Positions 43,474-52,234 of a DNA stretch of 64,000 bases are shown here, piece after piece. A model generated the notes under the pieces. It was not told the DNA's origin and did not search any database. It was given only the letters and a program-made list of their open reading frames with translations. Position 1 is the stretch's first letter, and every line of letters starts with the position of its first letter. This DNA comes from an uncultured bacterium (GTDB taxonomy: Bacteria; Bacillota_I; Bacilli_A; RFN20; CAG-826), in assembly GCA_949291375.1 (NCBI GenBank), contig CASEVI010000001.1, forward strand, positions 256,980 to 320,979, in the 5' to 3' direction. The position numbers were made by a program, and so were the translations under genes.

Positions 43474-46230
43474 ATGGAAACAAATGAAAATCGAACTGTG
43501 GCCTTTGAAACACTTTCTTCCAAAGATACAGTCACTTATTTTTCTAGTGATGTCGAAAAAGGCTTAAGTAGCGATGAAGCTAAGGCTAGATTAGAGAAGT
43601 ATGGTCCCAATAAACTAGCTGAAAAGAAAAAGAAAAACATTTTCATGGTCTTTCTTTCTCAACTTGCAGATCCAATGATTTATGTTCTTTTTGCAGCTGT
43701 TGTCGTTACTTTAATTATTTCAATTATTAATATGATGCAAGGGGAAGAAGGCGATTGGGCTGATATTATCATCATTTTAATTGTTGTATTACTTAACGCA
43801 ATTATTGGAACTGTTCAAGAAAAGAAAGCTGAAACTTCATTAGAAGCATTGAAAAAGATGTCTTCTCCTGAATCAACAGTTATTAGAGATGGGAAAAGAT
43901 TTAAAATCAAAAGTGAAGAGCTTGTTCCAGGTGATATTGTTATTTTAGAAGAAGGCGATACTATCGGAGCAGATCTTAGACTTATTGAAGCTATAAATTT
44001 AAAGGCTAATGAATCATCATTAACTGGTGAATCTGTTCCAGTTGATAAGAAAGACGATGTTGTTTTCTCCCAATCTGTTGCTTTAGGTGATCAAATTAAT
44101 ATGGCATTTATGTCTACTCCAGTTACCTATGGAAGAGGCAAAGGTATTGTTACTAATACTGGAATGAATACTCAAATTGGTAAAATTGCAGGTGCTTTAG
44201 ATAATGAAGAAGAAACCGAGACACCTTTACAAAAGAAACTTGCTCAATTATCAAAAATCTTAGGTATTTTAACAATTATTATTATCGTTGTTGTTTTAAT
44301 TACTGATATTATTTGGCTTGCTGTTCATGGAGACATTGGAAGTGTTGAAGGTTGGATGGATTCAATCCTTTCCTCTATTGCTTTGGCTGTTGCGGCAATT
44401 CCTGAAGGATTACCTGCTGTTGTTACAATTGTTTTAGCAATTGGTGTCAGAAGAATGGTTAAAGCCAATACAATTGTCAGAAAATTACCCTCTGTTGAGA
44501 CATTAGGTGCGGTCAAAGTTGTTTGTAGTGATAAAACAGGTACTTTAACTCAAAATAAAATGACAGTTGTTGAAGCATATTTACCAAATAAATATTTTAA
44601 AGAAGAAGACTTTAAAGATGCTCATAAAGATGAATTAAAAACTTTAGCAACTGGAATGTCTTTATGTTCAAATGCAACTGTTGACGAAGGATTATATGGT
44701 GATCCAACTGAAATTGCATTAGTTGCATTTGCAAATGTATTTGATTTACATAAAAAAGATTTAGAAATTATTGAACCAAGAATTAACGAACTTCCATTCG
44801 ACAGTGTTAGAAAAATGATGTCGACACTTCATAGAAGAAGTGATGGGAGCGAAGTCCAATATACGAAAGGTGCATTAGATTCAATTCTTGCCTATACAAA
44901 ATATATTCATGATGGTGATACTGTAAGAGAAATTACTAGTGAAGATATCAAAAAAATTAATGAAGCAAATACTTATTTCGCTTCAAAAGCTTTAAGATCA
45001 CTTGCTCTTGCTTATAAAAATACGAATTCTATAGAAGAAAACGATCTTATTTTTGTTGGGCTTGTTGCGATGATTGATCCACCTCGTCCAGAAGCAAAAG
45101 GCGCAGTTAAAAACTTTAAAGGCGCAGGTATTACAACGGTTATGATTACAGGCGACCATAAAGATACCGCTTATGCAATTGCTAAAGATTTAGGAATTGT
45201 TAATAATATTGATGAATGTATGACCGGAAAAGAAGTTGATGCTTTAAGTGAAAACGAACTTCAAGAAGTTTGTAAACGAGTTAGAGTTTTCGCTCGTGTT
45301 TCTCCAGAAAATAAAGTTAATATTGTCAAAGCATTTAAAGCAAACGGAAACATTTGTGCTATGACTGGTGATGGTGTTAACGATGCTCCTTCTCTTAAAG
45401 CTGCTGATATTGGTATAGCAATGGGTATTACTGGTACTGATGTTGCTAAAAGTGCAGCTGATATGGTTTTAACAGACGATAACTTTGCTTCTATTGAAAA
45501 AGCTGTTGAAGAAGGTAGAGGAATTTACGCTAATATTAAAAAGACTGTTTTATTCCTTCTTTCTTGTAATATGGGTGAAGTTTTCTCAATGTTCTTCATG
45601 ATTTGTTTAGGTTTACCTGCTCCATTAATTGCGATACATCTATTATGGGTTAACTTAATTACTGACTCATTACCTGCTATTTCATTAGGTATGGATCCAA
45701 AAGACCCATTAAATATGAAAGATAAACCACGCGATCCAAATGAGTCTATATTTGCTCATGGCGGATATTTTGCAACATTTGGATATGGTCTTGTTGTTTC
45801 ACTAATTACAATTGCTGGATTTATTTTAACTGCAGCTCATTTAAATAATTGGCAAATTTCTTATGAATATTTAGTTAATTTAGATGGAACAACTTTACAT
45901 CATTGTCAAACAGTTGCATTTACTGTTTTAGCCGTTTCTCAACTTTTCCATATGCTAGGTATGTCAAATACAAGAAGATCATTTATTCATGTTTTCAAAA
46001 ACAAAAACTGGATGATGCTCGTTGCCTTCCTTGTTGGATTAGCATTACAACTTTTAGTTGTTGAAGTGCCTATCTTTAATAGTTTCTTCTCAACTCATAA
46101 CTTTGATGGTTTTGAATGGGGTATCACAGCATGTCTTGCTATTGTTCCTCTTGTAATTCATGAAATTAGTGTATTCATTATGTGGATAATTAGAAAAAGA
46201 AAAGAGAAAAAAGAAACAGTTAGTGAATAA
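43474..46230 (+). CDS. P2-type cation-transporting ATPase, probable Mn2+/Ca2+ exporter
   Basis: 918 residues. Actuator domain motif TGESVPVDK; phosphorylation site CSDKTGTLTQNK with Asp353; hinge MTGDGVNDAPSLKAADIGIAMG; membrane helix 4 IPEGLPAVVTIVLAIG, the PEGL type of Ca2+/Mn2+ pumps. The N-terminal cation ATPase domain starts near residue 10. The Mn2+ riboswitch in front argues that manganese detoxification is the main job, as for relatives YoaB and YloB. Terminator follows. Confidence 0.93.
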   Translation: METNENRTVAFETLSSKDTVTYFSSDVEKGLSSDEAKARLEKYGPNKLAEKKKKNIFMVFLSQLADPMIYVLFAAVVVTLIISIINMMQGEEGDWADIIIILIVVLLNAIIGTVQEKKAETSLEALKKMSSPESTVIRDGKRFKIKSEELVPGDIVILEEGDTIGADLRLIEAINLKANESSLTGESVPVDKKDDVVFSQSVALGDQINMAFMSTPVTYGRGKGIVTNTGMNTQIGKIAGALDNEEETETPLQKKLAQLSKILGILTIIIIVVVLITDIIWLAVHGDIGSVEGWMDSILSSIALAVAAIPEGLPAVVTIVLAIGVRRMVKANTIVRKLPSVETLGAVKVVCSDKTGTLTQNKMTVVEAYLPNKYFKEEDFKDAHKDELKTLATGMSLCSNATVDEGLYGDPTEIALVAFANVFDLHKKDLEIIEPRINELPFDSVRKMMSTLHRRSDGSEVQYTKGALDSILAYTKYIHDGDTVREITSEDIKKINEANTYFASKALRSLALAYKNTNSIEENDLIFVGLVAMIDPPRPEAKGAVKNFKGAGITTVMITGDHKDTAYAIAKDLGIVNNIDECMTGKEVDALSENELQEVCKRVRVFARVSPENKVNIVKAFKANGNICAMTGDGVNDAPSLKAADIGIAMGITGTDVAKSAADMVLTDDNFASIEKAVEEGRGIYANIKKTVLFLLSCNMGEVFSMFFMICLGLPAPLIAIHLLWVNLITDSLPAISLGMDPKDPLNMKDKPRDPNESIFAHGGYFATFGYGLVVSLITIAGFILTAAHLNNWQISYEYLVNLDGTTLHHCQTVAFTVLAVSQLFHMLGMSNTRRSFIHVFKNKNWMMLVAFLVGLALQLLVVEVPIFNSFFSTHNFDGFEWGITACLAIVPLVIHEISVFIMWIIRKRKEKKETVSE

Positions 46231-46245
46231 ATAAAAATATTGATT

Positions 46246-46280
46246 AACCACTAAGTCAGATTACTTAGTGGTTTTCTTTT
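46246..46280 (+). terminator. Terminator after the P-type ATPase gene
   Basis: AACCACTAAG / CTTAGTGGTT and TTCTTTT. Confidence 0.88.
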
Positions 46281-46293
46281 ATCTACCTATATA

Positions 46294-46350
46294 TGGGGAA
46301 TAAATTTAATTATTCCCTCCCGCAACCGACGTCGACGTCTTACAAGACAA
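46294..46350. other. Short GC-richer patch with inverted repeats
   Basis: GGGAATA / TATTCCC hairpin (46295-46317), then CCCTCCCGCAACC and the palindrome GACGTCGACGTC. The composition stands out in AT-rich intergenic DNA. It lies between the ATPase terminator and the GNAT promoter and has no assigned role. Confidence 0.45.
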
Positions 46351-46418
46351 GAAGGTTTTTCAAAAGAAAAAATATTCACTTTTTAAGAATATTTAATATA
46401 ATTTTAATATTAAAGTAT

Positions 46419-46973
46419 ATGAATTATATCGGAACAAAAATTATATCTTTAGATAAAATAGTTTTAACTAAGTTTAATGAAAACGATTATTTAGATTTGT
46501 ATGAATATGCTTCTAATAAAGAAGTAGTAAAATTTTTAACGTGGGATGCTTATAAAAATATTGAGGAAGCAAAAGAGTATTTAAAAAATGTAGCATGTAA
46601 ATACGATAATTTAACCTTTAGATGGGCAATACGTTATAAAGAAAACAATAAACTTATTGGATGTATTGATGTTGTTTCTTTAGATTTAAATAAAGAAGAA
46701 GTTGAACTCGGTTATGTATTAAATCCTAAATATCAAAAACAAGGTTTAATGAGTGAAGCTTTAAGAGGTGTAACTAAATATTTATTTAATGAAGTATTAA
46801 TAAATAAAATAAAAATAAGATGCATTGTCGATAACATTGCATCTTATAAAGTTATGAAAAATGCTTCTTTTAAAGATATGAATATAATAAGGGTAGAAAA
46901 TATAAAAGGGAAAGATGTTTTTGTTAGATATACATATCTAACTAAATATGATTATTTTTATAAATTTAGATAA
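46419..46973 (+). CDS. GNAT acetyltransferase, RimJ/RimL type
   Basis: 184 residues from the ATG at 46419. An earlier in-frame ATG at 46293 would add 42 residues unlike the family and would start before the TATAAT box at 46398-46403. Family marks: KIVLTKFNENDYLDLYEYAS, the central WAIRYKENNKLIGCIDVV, and the acetyl-CoA motif VELGYVLNPKYQKQGLMSEA, followed by the Asn-containing VDNIASYKVMKNASF. Target unknown: a protein N-terminus or small amine. No SD; leader about 10 bases. Confidence 0.9.
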   Translation: MNYIGTKIISLDKIVLTKFNENDYLDLYEYASNKEVVKFLTWDAYKNIEEAKEYLKNVACKYDNLTFRWAIRYKENNKLIGCIDVVSLDLNKEEVELGYVLNPKYQKQGLMSEALRGVTKYLFNEVLINKIKIRCIVDNIASYKVMKNASFKDMNIIRVENIKGKDVFVRYTYLTKYDYFYKFR

Positions 46974-46999
46974 TAATATATTAAATGTTAAATATTTAA

Positions 47000-48319
47000 T
47001 TAAATTTTATTAATTACACCAGAAAATATAATATTTTCATTAGCATCTTTAATATAGAATCCAAATGTTTTATCAATTATAAAATCTTTATAGACGTCCT
47101 TATATTCTATAGGACGATCACCGGCTGCTCCATCCTCTCCTATAGCTGTAACGGCTGCCCCTTCAATTCCCTTTTTATTAACCTTTAATTTAGTAATATG
47201 AATAATAGTAGATATAAATACGTTCATTTCTTTTAAGAAATCTTCTTTTATAATCGATGAAAAATCTGCTAAAACTTTGTTAGTAGAATTAATAAGATTA
47301 AATCTATTTTTCATAAAATCGAGCAAATCTTCATTAAACTCACCTTCAAATTCTGGGAAAATTGTTCTAGTGTGATATCTAATTTTATTTATTTCATCAT
47401 AAGCATTATAACTTTCAATATTTTCAATTTCTTTAATTGTTGATTCGTTAAATACTTCATCAATAGAATATCCTTCTTTAGGTTTAATAAATTGTAAAGT
47501 GTAGTTTCTTCTAGTTTTAGTATAGAAAGTTTCATATTTTTTATTTTCATAAACTTGACCTATATTATAATAACCTTGTAAAAATTTCTTTTTACTTACT
47601 TCACCATTTTTATTTTTAAATTCAATTTCTTGATTAAAATAAGCTAAGTCATTTCCAAGCTCGTTCCAAATATCTTTATAATAAAGAATATTTAATAAAA
47701 CAAGCATTGTGTTTTCGCTAAAATTAAATTCTTGATCAATTAATCCTTTAGTTTTATCTTTAACATAATTTTGGATAGATTTATTCATTTCTTTATTTTG
47801 ATTGAAAAAATCTCCATAGTAAGAGGATGTAAAGAAATTAGCGCTTAACTCTTTTAATCCTTCCTCTTTAAAATCACATTTTGTAGCAAGCCATAAAGAA
47901 TTAGTAAAATTAGTTACCCCAAAATGACTTTCATCATTTAATATAGAATAAAAATAAGGAATGTTATCAACTAATTCATCATATGAAGAAATATTTAATG
48001 CTTTTAATATTTCTTCTCTTGATGAATTATTTGCTGAAGCAGCTGCCATAGCTAAACCCATATACATTGAAGCTGGCGAAACAACTAAATTATCGTAATT
48101 ATTTTTATAGTCTTGATAGGCATAAGAAGAAAATTTTGAAGCAAATGATAAAGTTGATTCTTCAAAAGTTTGATATGTTTCACTATAAATATAATCACTA
48201 TCTAATTTAATATTATCTTTGCTTTCGTAAATTAATGTTGCGACATTACTATTCATACAAGAAGTTAAAGAAAAAGGAATAACTGCAAAAGAAAATAAAA
48301 ATCTAACTATATTTTTCAT
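47000..48319 (-). CDS. Surface lipoprotein serpin (serine protease inhibitor)
   Basis: 439 residues. A lipoprotein signal peptide ends LTSC (Cys21), so it is displayed outside the cell. The serpin fold is clear: NLVVSPASMYMGLAMAAASA, VTNFTNSLWLAT, VLLNILYYKDIWN, and the C-terminal FGFYIKDANENIIFSGVI. The reactive-centre hinge GIEGAAVTAI (384-393) has the small residues needed for loop insertion, so it is probably inhibitory; the scissile bond lies around residues 397-402 (GAAGDR), which suggests a protease preferring small residues. SD GAGGTGAG. It shares an upstream motif with the broken lipoprotein gene at 33042. Confidence 0.92.
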   Translation of the reverse strand: MKNIVRFLFSFAVIPFSLTSCMNSNVATLIYESKDNIKLDSDYIYSETYQTFEESTLSFASKFSSYAYQDYKNNYDNLVVSPASMYMGLAMAAASANNSSREEILKALNISSYDELVDNIPYFYSILNDESHFGVTNFTNSLWLATKCDFKEEGLKELSANFFTSSYYGDFFNQNKEMNKSIQNYVKDKTKGLIDQEFNFSENTMLVLLNILYYKDIWNELGNDLAYFNQEIEFKNKNGEVSKKKFLQGYYNIGQVYENKKYETFYTKTRRNYTLQFIKPKEGYSIDEVFNESTIKEIENIESYNAYDEINKIRYHTRTIFPEFEGEFNEDLLDFMKNRFNLINSTNKVLADFSSIIKEDFLKEMNVFISTIIHITKLKVNKKGIEGAAVTAIGEDGAAGDRPIEYKDVYKDFIIDKTFGFYIKDANENIIFSGVINKI

Positions 48320-48341
48320 ACTCTCACCTCGTTTATTTAAT

Positions 48342-48374
48342 TAATAAGAGATATACATAGTATTTTTGGTGCAA
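48342..48374 (-). promoter_or_regulatory. Shared lipoprotein promoter motif, copy 2
   Basis: Minus strand: TTGCACCAAAAA (48374-48363), 13 bases, TCTTATTA (48349-48342), 22 bases upstream of the serpin ATG. The blocks and spacing equal those at 32980-33012. Confidence 0.5.
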
Positions 48375-48415
48375 ATAAATTATATAAAAAAGAGATTTAT
48401 TTTAATAATAAATCT

Positions 48416-50359
48416 CTAAATATTAATATTTTTATTAATGATTTGATCTTCGAATTGATCAATTTGTTCACCGATATTAAGTTCTTTAAATTGATTTGTA
48501 TAAAGCTTATGATAATACCCTTTTTTCTCCATCAAACTCTTATGATTTCCATCTTCAACTACAACGCCATCTTTCATAACTAATATTCTTGAAGCATCGA
48601 CAATAGTTGATAAACGGTGAGCGATGATTAACGATGTTCTTCCAACAAGCATCTTATTGATAGCACCTTGAATATCATGCTCAGTTTCAGTATCGATAGA
48701 AGAAGTTGCTTCATCTAAAATTAAAATTTTTGGGTTTCTAACAATTGCTCTAGCAAATGAAATAAGTTGTTTTTGTCCTTGAGATAATTCATTACCGCCA
48801 TCTTTAAGATAAGTATTATATCCATCTTTAAGCGACATAATGAAATCATGAATATCAAGTTCTTTACACACTTTTATTATTTCTTCATCTGTTGCATCAA
48901 GTTTTCCATAACGAATATTGTCATTAATTGTTCCTTTAAAGATAAAAGGGGTTTGTTGAACAAATCCAATATTACTTCTTAACCAACCGACACTTCTTTC
49001 TTTATAATCAACTCCATCAATTAAGATTCTTCCTTTTGTAGGTTCGTAGAATCGGCAAAGTAAATTGACAGTAGTAGATTTTCCACTTCCAGTTTCTCCA
49101 ACAATTGCTAAAGAAGTACCTTTTTTGATATGCAAATTTAAATCATGCAAAACTTCGATTTCTGGATTATAAGAAAAAGAAACATGGTCAAACTCAATAT
49201 CTCCTTCTAAGGGCTCAAAATTTTCAGTTTTGTTATTAAAAATATCACCATATTTCTTGATAACTGATGGAGTATCAACTAGTGTTGGTTTTGTATCAAT
49301 TAACATGAATAATTTTTCAACGCTTGCTTGAGTTCCCATTAAATCAGCGAATATTTCAGCAAACTGTCTAATTGGGTTATAAATATGTGATACAAAGTTG
49401 ATAAATAAGACAAGCATAGCCGCATTAATAATAATGATATGATTATCATTAAAAATTGGAACGACTAAAATAATAATTGCAGTTGTTATATATGAAAGAA
49501 AATCAACACAAGGCCAGAAAAATCCGCTAGTTCTTTGAGTTTTTAATCTCTTTTTTCTAACATCATCAGTAATTTCTTCACATTCTTCTTTAATTGTTTC
49601 TTCAATTGCCATAGTTTTAATTGTTTTATTTCCGTTAATTGATTCAGCAAGCCAACCAACAAAATAAGAATATGCACTACGAGCAATACGAGAGAATTTT
49701 AAAATTAATTTTTCAAATACCATTACAACAACAAAAATTAATGGAGTTGTTGCAAGGATAATTAATGATAATTGCCATGATTGGCTAAACATTGTAATTA
49801 AAGTAAAGATAAGAGAAAAAGAAATTTGAAAAATTCTTAAAACTGAATAAGATAAAACCTCGCCAATACTAGCAGCATCGTTATTTAAACGAGCAATTAA
49901 CCAACCTGAAGGAGTTTTATCAAAATATGAGAATGATAATTCTTGAATTCTCTTAAATGCATCTCTTCTAAGTTGAGTCATAATTTCCATTTCGATGTAG
50001 TTCATCGAAAAGAAAAGTCCAAACATTGCAAATGACCTAACAACAACAAGAACAATTGCTAAAATCAGGTAATTTCTAAAAGATAAAATAAATGGAATTC
50101 CTAAAATATTAAAGTTTAATAAAACATTCCAAATATTAACATCTCCTCCAAAAAGAGGGCCGTTATCTTCAAATGCAGCAATTAAAGCGGCATTAGCAAC
50201 AGGAACAAAAGAAGAATCATAGAATGCTTGAAAAAGCATACATAAAAGTAAAACTATAACAATTGGCCATAGTTTTTTAATATACTTGACTGTTTTAATC
50301 CAAACAGAGAAGTTCAGTTTATTAGTTACAACACTTTCTTCAACGTATGCGCTTGCCAT
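48416..50359 (-). CDS. ABC exporter, heterodimer subunit B (intact catalytic Glu)
   Basis: 647 residues: a six-span membrane domain (about 25-340) and an ATPase domain. Walker A GETGSGKSTT, signature altered to LSQGQKQL, Walker B ILILDEATSSID with the catalytic Glu, and H-loop IIAHRLSTI. The altered signature completes the degenerate site with the partner subunit encoded just upstream (three-base gap). LmrCD/BmrCD-type pairs export drugs or lipids; the substrate is not known. Confidence 0.92.
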   Translation of the reverse strand: MASAYVEESVVTNKLNFSVWIKTVKYIKKLWPIVIVLLLCMLFQAFYDSSFVPVANAALIAAFEDNGPLFGGDVNIWNVLLNFNILGIPFILSFRNYLILAIVLVVVRSFAMFGLFFSMNYIEMEIMTQLRRDAFKRIQELSFSYFDKTPSGWLIARLNNDAASIGEVLSYSVLRIFQISFSLIFTLITMFSQSWQLSLIILATTPLIFVVVMVFEKLILKFSRIARSAYSYFVGWLAESINGNKTIKTMAIEETIKEECEEITDDVRKKRLKTQRTSGFFWPCVDFLSYITTAIIILVVPIFNDNHIIIINAAMLVLFINFVSHIYNPIRQFAEIFADLMGTQASVEKLFMLIDTKPTLVDTPSVIKKYGDIFNNKTENFEPLEGDIEFDHVSFSYNPEIEVLHDLNLHIKKGTSLAIVGETGSGKSTTVNLLCRFYEPTKGRILIDGVDYKERSVGWLRSNIGFVQQTPFIFKGTINDNIRYGKLDATDEEIIKVCKELDIHDFIMSLKDGYNTYLKDGGNELSQGQKQLISFARAIVRNPKILILDEATSSIDTETEHDIQGAINKMLVGRTSLIIAHRLSTIVDASRILVMKDGVVVEDGNHKSLMEKKGYYHKLYTNQFKELNIGEQIDQFEDQIINKNINI

Positions 50360-50362
50360 ATA

Positions 50363-52171
50363 TTACTCCATTTTTGTTTGAATTTTATAAATTCTTGAAT
50401 ATAATCCTTCTTTATTTACTAAATCGTTATGTTTACCCATTGCTTCAATTTTTCCATTATTTAATACAATGATTAAATCAGCATCTTTTGCAGTAGCAAT
50501 TCTATGAGTAATAATAATAGTTGTGGATTTGGTATCACGATTTTTTAAAGCTTGTCTAATGTTATAATCGGTTTCAGTATCAACTGCTGATAATGAATCA
50601 TCAAAAATTAAAACTGGTGAATTTAAAATTAAACTTCTTGCGATAGCAACTCTTTGTTTTTGTCCACCAGAAAGAGTAGTTCCTCTTTCTCCAACAGGTG
50701 TATCATAGCCAAATTGAAATTTATTGATCGAATCATGAATTTGGGATATTTTTGTAGCTTTTTTAATATCGTCTTCAGTTACATCCTTTTTACCGATTGT
50801 TAAATTATCTTTAATAGTTTTTGAAAAAAGGAATGGTTCTTGTAAAATTAAAGCGATATTTTTTCTAAGCCACGCTTTTTCAATTTTTTGAATATTCATT
50901 CCATCGATATCAATTTCGCCACTTTGATAATCATAAAGTCTATTTAGTAAATAGGCCAAGGTAGATTTTCCACTACCTGTTTTGCCCATAATTGCTACAG
51001 TTTGCCCAGCTTTAATACTGAAAGAAACATCTTTTATAGCATTTCTATCTGGTTCATCTGGGAAAGCAAATGAAACATGTTTGAATTCGATGTCTCCTTT
51101 AATTACAGGTTTTTCTCCTGTATAAATATCTTCATTTGGAGAATCTAAAAGAATGTTTATTCTTTCAACTGCTGCATAAGCTCTAGCAACATTAGAAAGA
51201 ATAGTAGCTAAGTCTCTAATAGGCCAAACGATTGTATCAGCATAAGTAAAGGCAATTACCATAGTTCCTACACTAATTCCCGCTAAATGAAGCGGATCAG
51301 AATATCTTTGATAGCAAAGATAAAATCCGAAGACAGTCGTTAATAAAATTTGACCAAAAATGAAAATATCTGAAGATGAAAAGAAAAATGCACTCATTTT
51401 TCTCCAATGAATGAATTTTTTCTTATAATCATCTATATATGTTTCAAAATTATTGATTTCATATGCTTCGTTATTAAAAGCTTTAACAACTCTAACTGCT
51501 GAAAGATTTTCTTCGACCTTGGCAGTCATTTCGCCTTCGCTATCATCGGTTGCTCTATATCTTCTTCTAACTTCTTTAATTAAAAAGAAAGAATAAACGA
51601 ACATAATAGGCATTAAAGCCATTGTGATTAAGGTAATTTCTACATTTGTAATAAATAAAATAATAACTGCAATAATTACAATAAAAACCGAATAAAAAAT
51701 TGAATACATATGGTCAGTTAAAAATCTTCTAAAAACATCTTCATCACGCGTACAAGTTTGCAAAATATCGCCGTTTTTCATACCCTTTACCTGCGAATAT
51801 GGAAGTCTTTCTACTTTATAAAATAAAGCATCTTGAAGTTGTTTACCCATTTGAGTAGAAGTTTTTGCTCTATAAACAAATCTAAATGCTGCAGTTCCAC
51901 CACTTAAAAGTGCAAAAATTACTAAAATAATAGCAAAAACCCAAAGATTACTTGTTAATAAGTCATATCCACCAAATACATTAAAAAAAGCTTTTTCCAA
52001 GAAATCCATTGTTTCAAAGCTTTCTTTATTAATCGCATCAATTAATGCTTTTGTTGTATATGTTCCAAGCATATAAAATAAAAGCGATATAAAAAGTAAG
52101 ACATAATAGAAATAATATCTAAATCGTACTCCCTTGAGCATGATATTTTTTGCCTTAGTAATTTTACTCAT
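50363..52171 (-). CDS. ABC exporter, heterodimer subunit A (degenerate Walker B)
   Basis: 602 residues with an N-terminal six-span exporter domain and an ATPase with GKTGSGKST, a canonical LSGGQKQR signature and Walker B LIFDDSLSAVD, where Asp replaces the catalytic Glu. This asymmetry is typical of heterodimeric exporters in which only one site hydrolyses ATP efficiently. No SD; TAAAAT (52184-52179) ends seven bases before the ATG, with TTGCAA 16 bases further up, so the mRNA looks leaderless. Divergent from the flippase-like gene. Confidence 0.92.
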   Translation of the reverse strand: MSKITKAKNIMLKGVRFRYYFYYVLLFISLLFYMLGTYTTKALIDAINKESFETMDFLEKAFFNVFGGYDLLTSNLWVFAIILVIFALLSGGTAAFRFVYRAKTSTQMGKQLQDALFYKVERLPYSQVKGMKNGDILQTCTRDEDVFRRFLTDHMYSIFYSVFIVIIAVIILFITNVEITLITMALMPIMFVYSFFLIKEVRRRYRATDDSEGEMTAKVEENLSAVRVVKAFNNEAYEINNFETYIDDYKKKFIHWRKMSAFFFSSSDIFIFGQILLTTVFGFYLCYQRYSDPLHLAGISVGTMVIAFTYADTIVWPIRDLATILSNVARAYAAVERINILLDSPNEDIYTGEKPVIKGDIEFKHVSFAFPDEPDRNAIKDVSFSIKAGQTVAIMGKTGSGKSTLAYLLNRLYDYQSGEIDIDGMNIQKIEKAWLRKNIALILQEPFLFSKTIKDNLTIGKKDVTEDDIKKATKISQIHDSINKFQFGYDTPVGERGTTLSGGQKQRVAIARSLILNSPVLIFDDSLSAVDTETDYNIRQALKNRDTKSTTIIITHRIATAKDADLIIVLNNGKIEAMGKHNDLVNKEGLYSRIYKIQTKME

Positions 52172-52220
52172 AGCGTTTATTTTAAACTTATTTTCAATAA
52201 TTGCAAACGCATTTTTATGG

Positions 52221-52226
52221 TATACT
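52221..52226 (+). promoter_or_regulatory. -10 box of the flippase-glycosyltransferase operon
   Basis: TATACT ends eight bases before the ATG at 52235. It rules out the earlier ATG at 52217, which would lie upstream of the transcript start. Confidence 0.5.
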
Positions 52227-52234
52227 TTAAAGGT

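Noticed and set aside
46293-46418. 42-residue N-terminal extension of the GNAT protein
   Set aside because: It is unlike GNAT sequences, crosses the GC-rich patch and lies upstream of the TATAAT box at 46398.
52217-52234. Earlier ATG for the flippase-like gene
   Set aside because: It falls upstream of the TATACT box, so it would not be in the mRNA.
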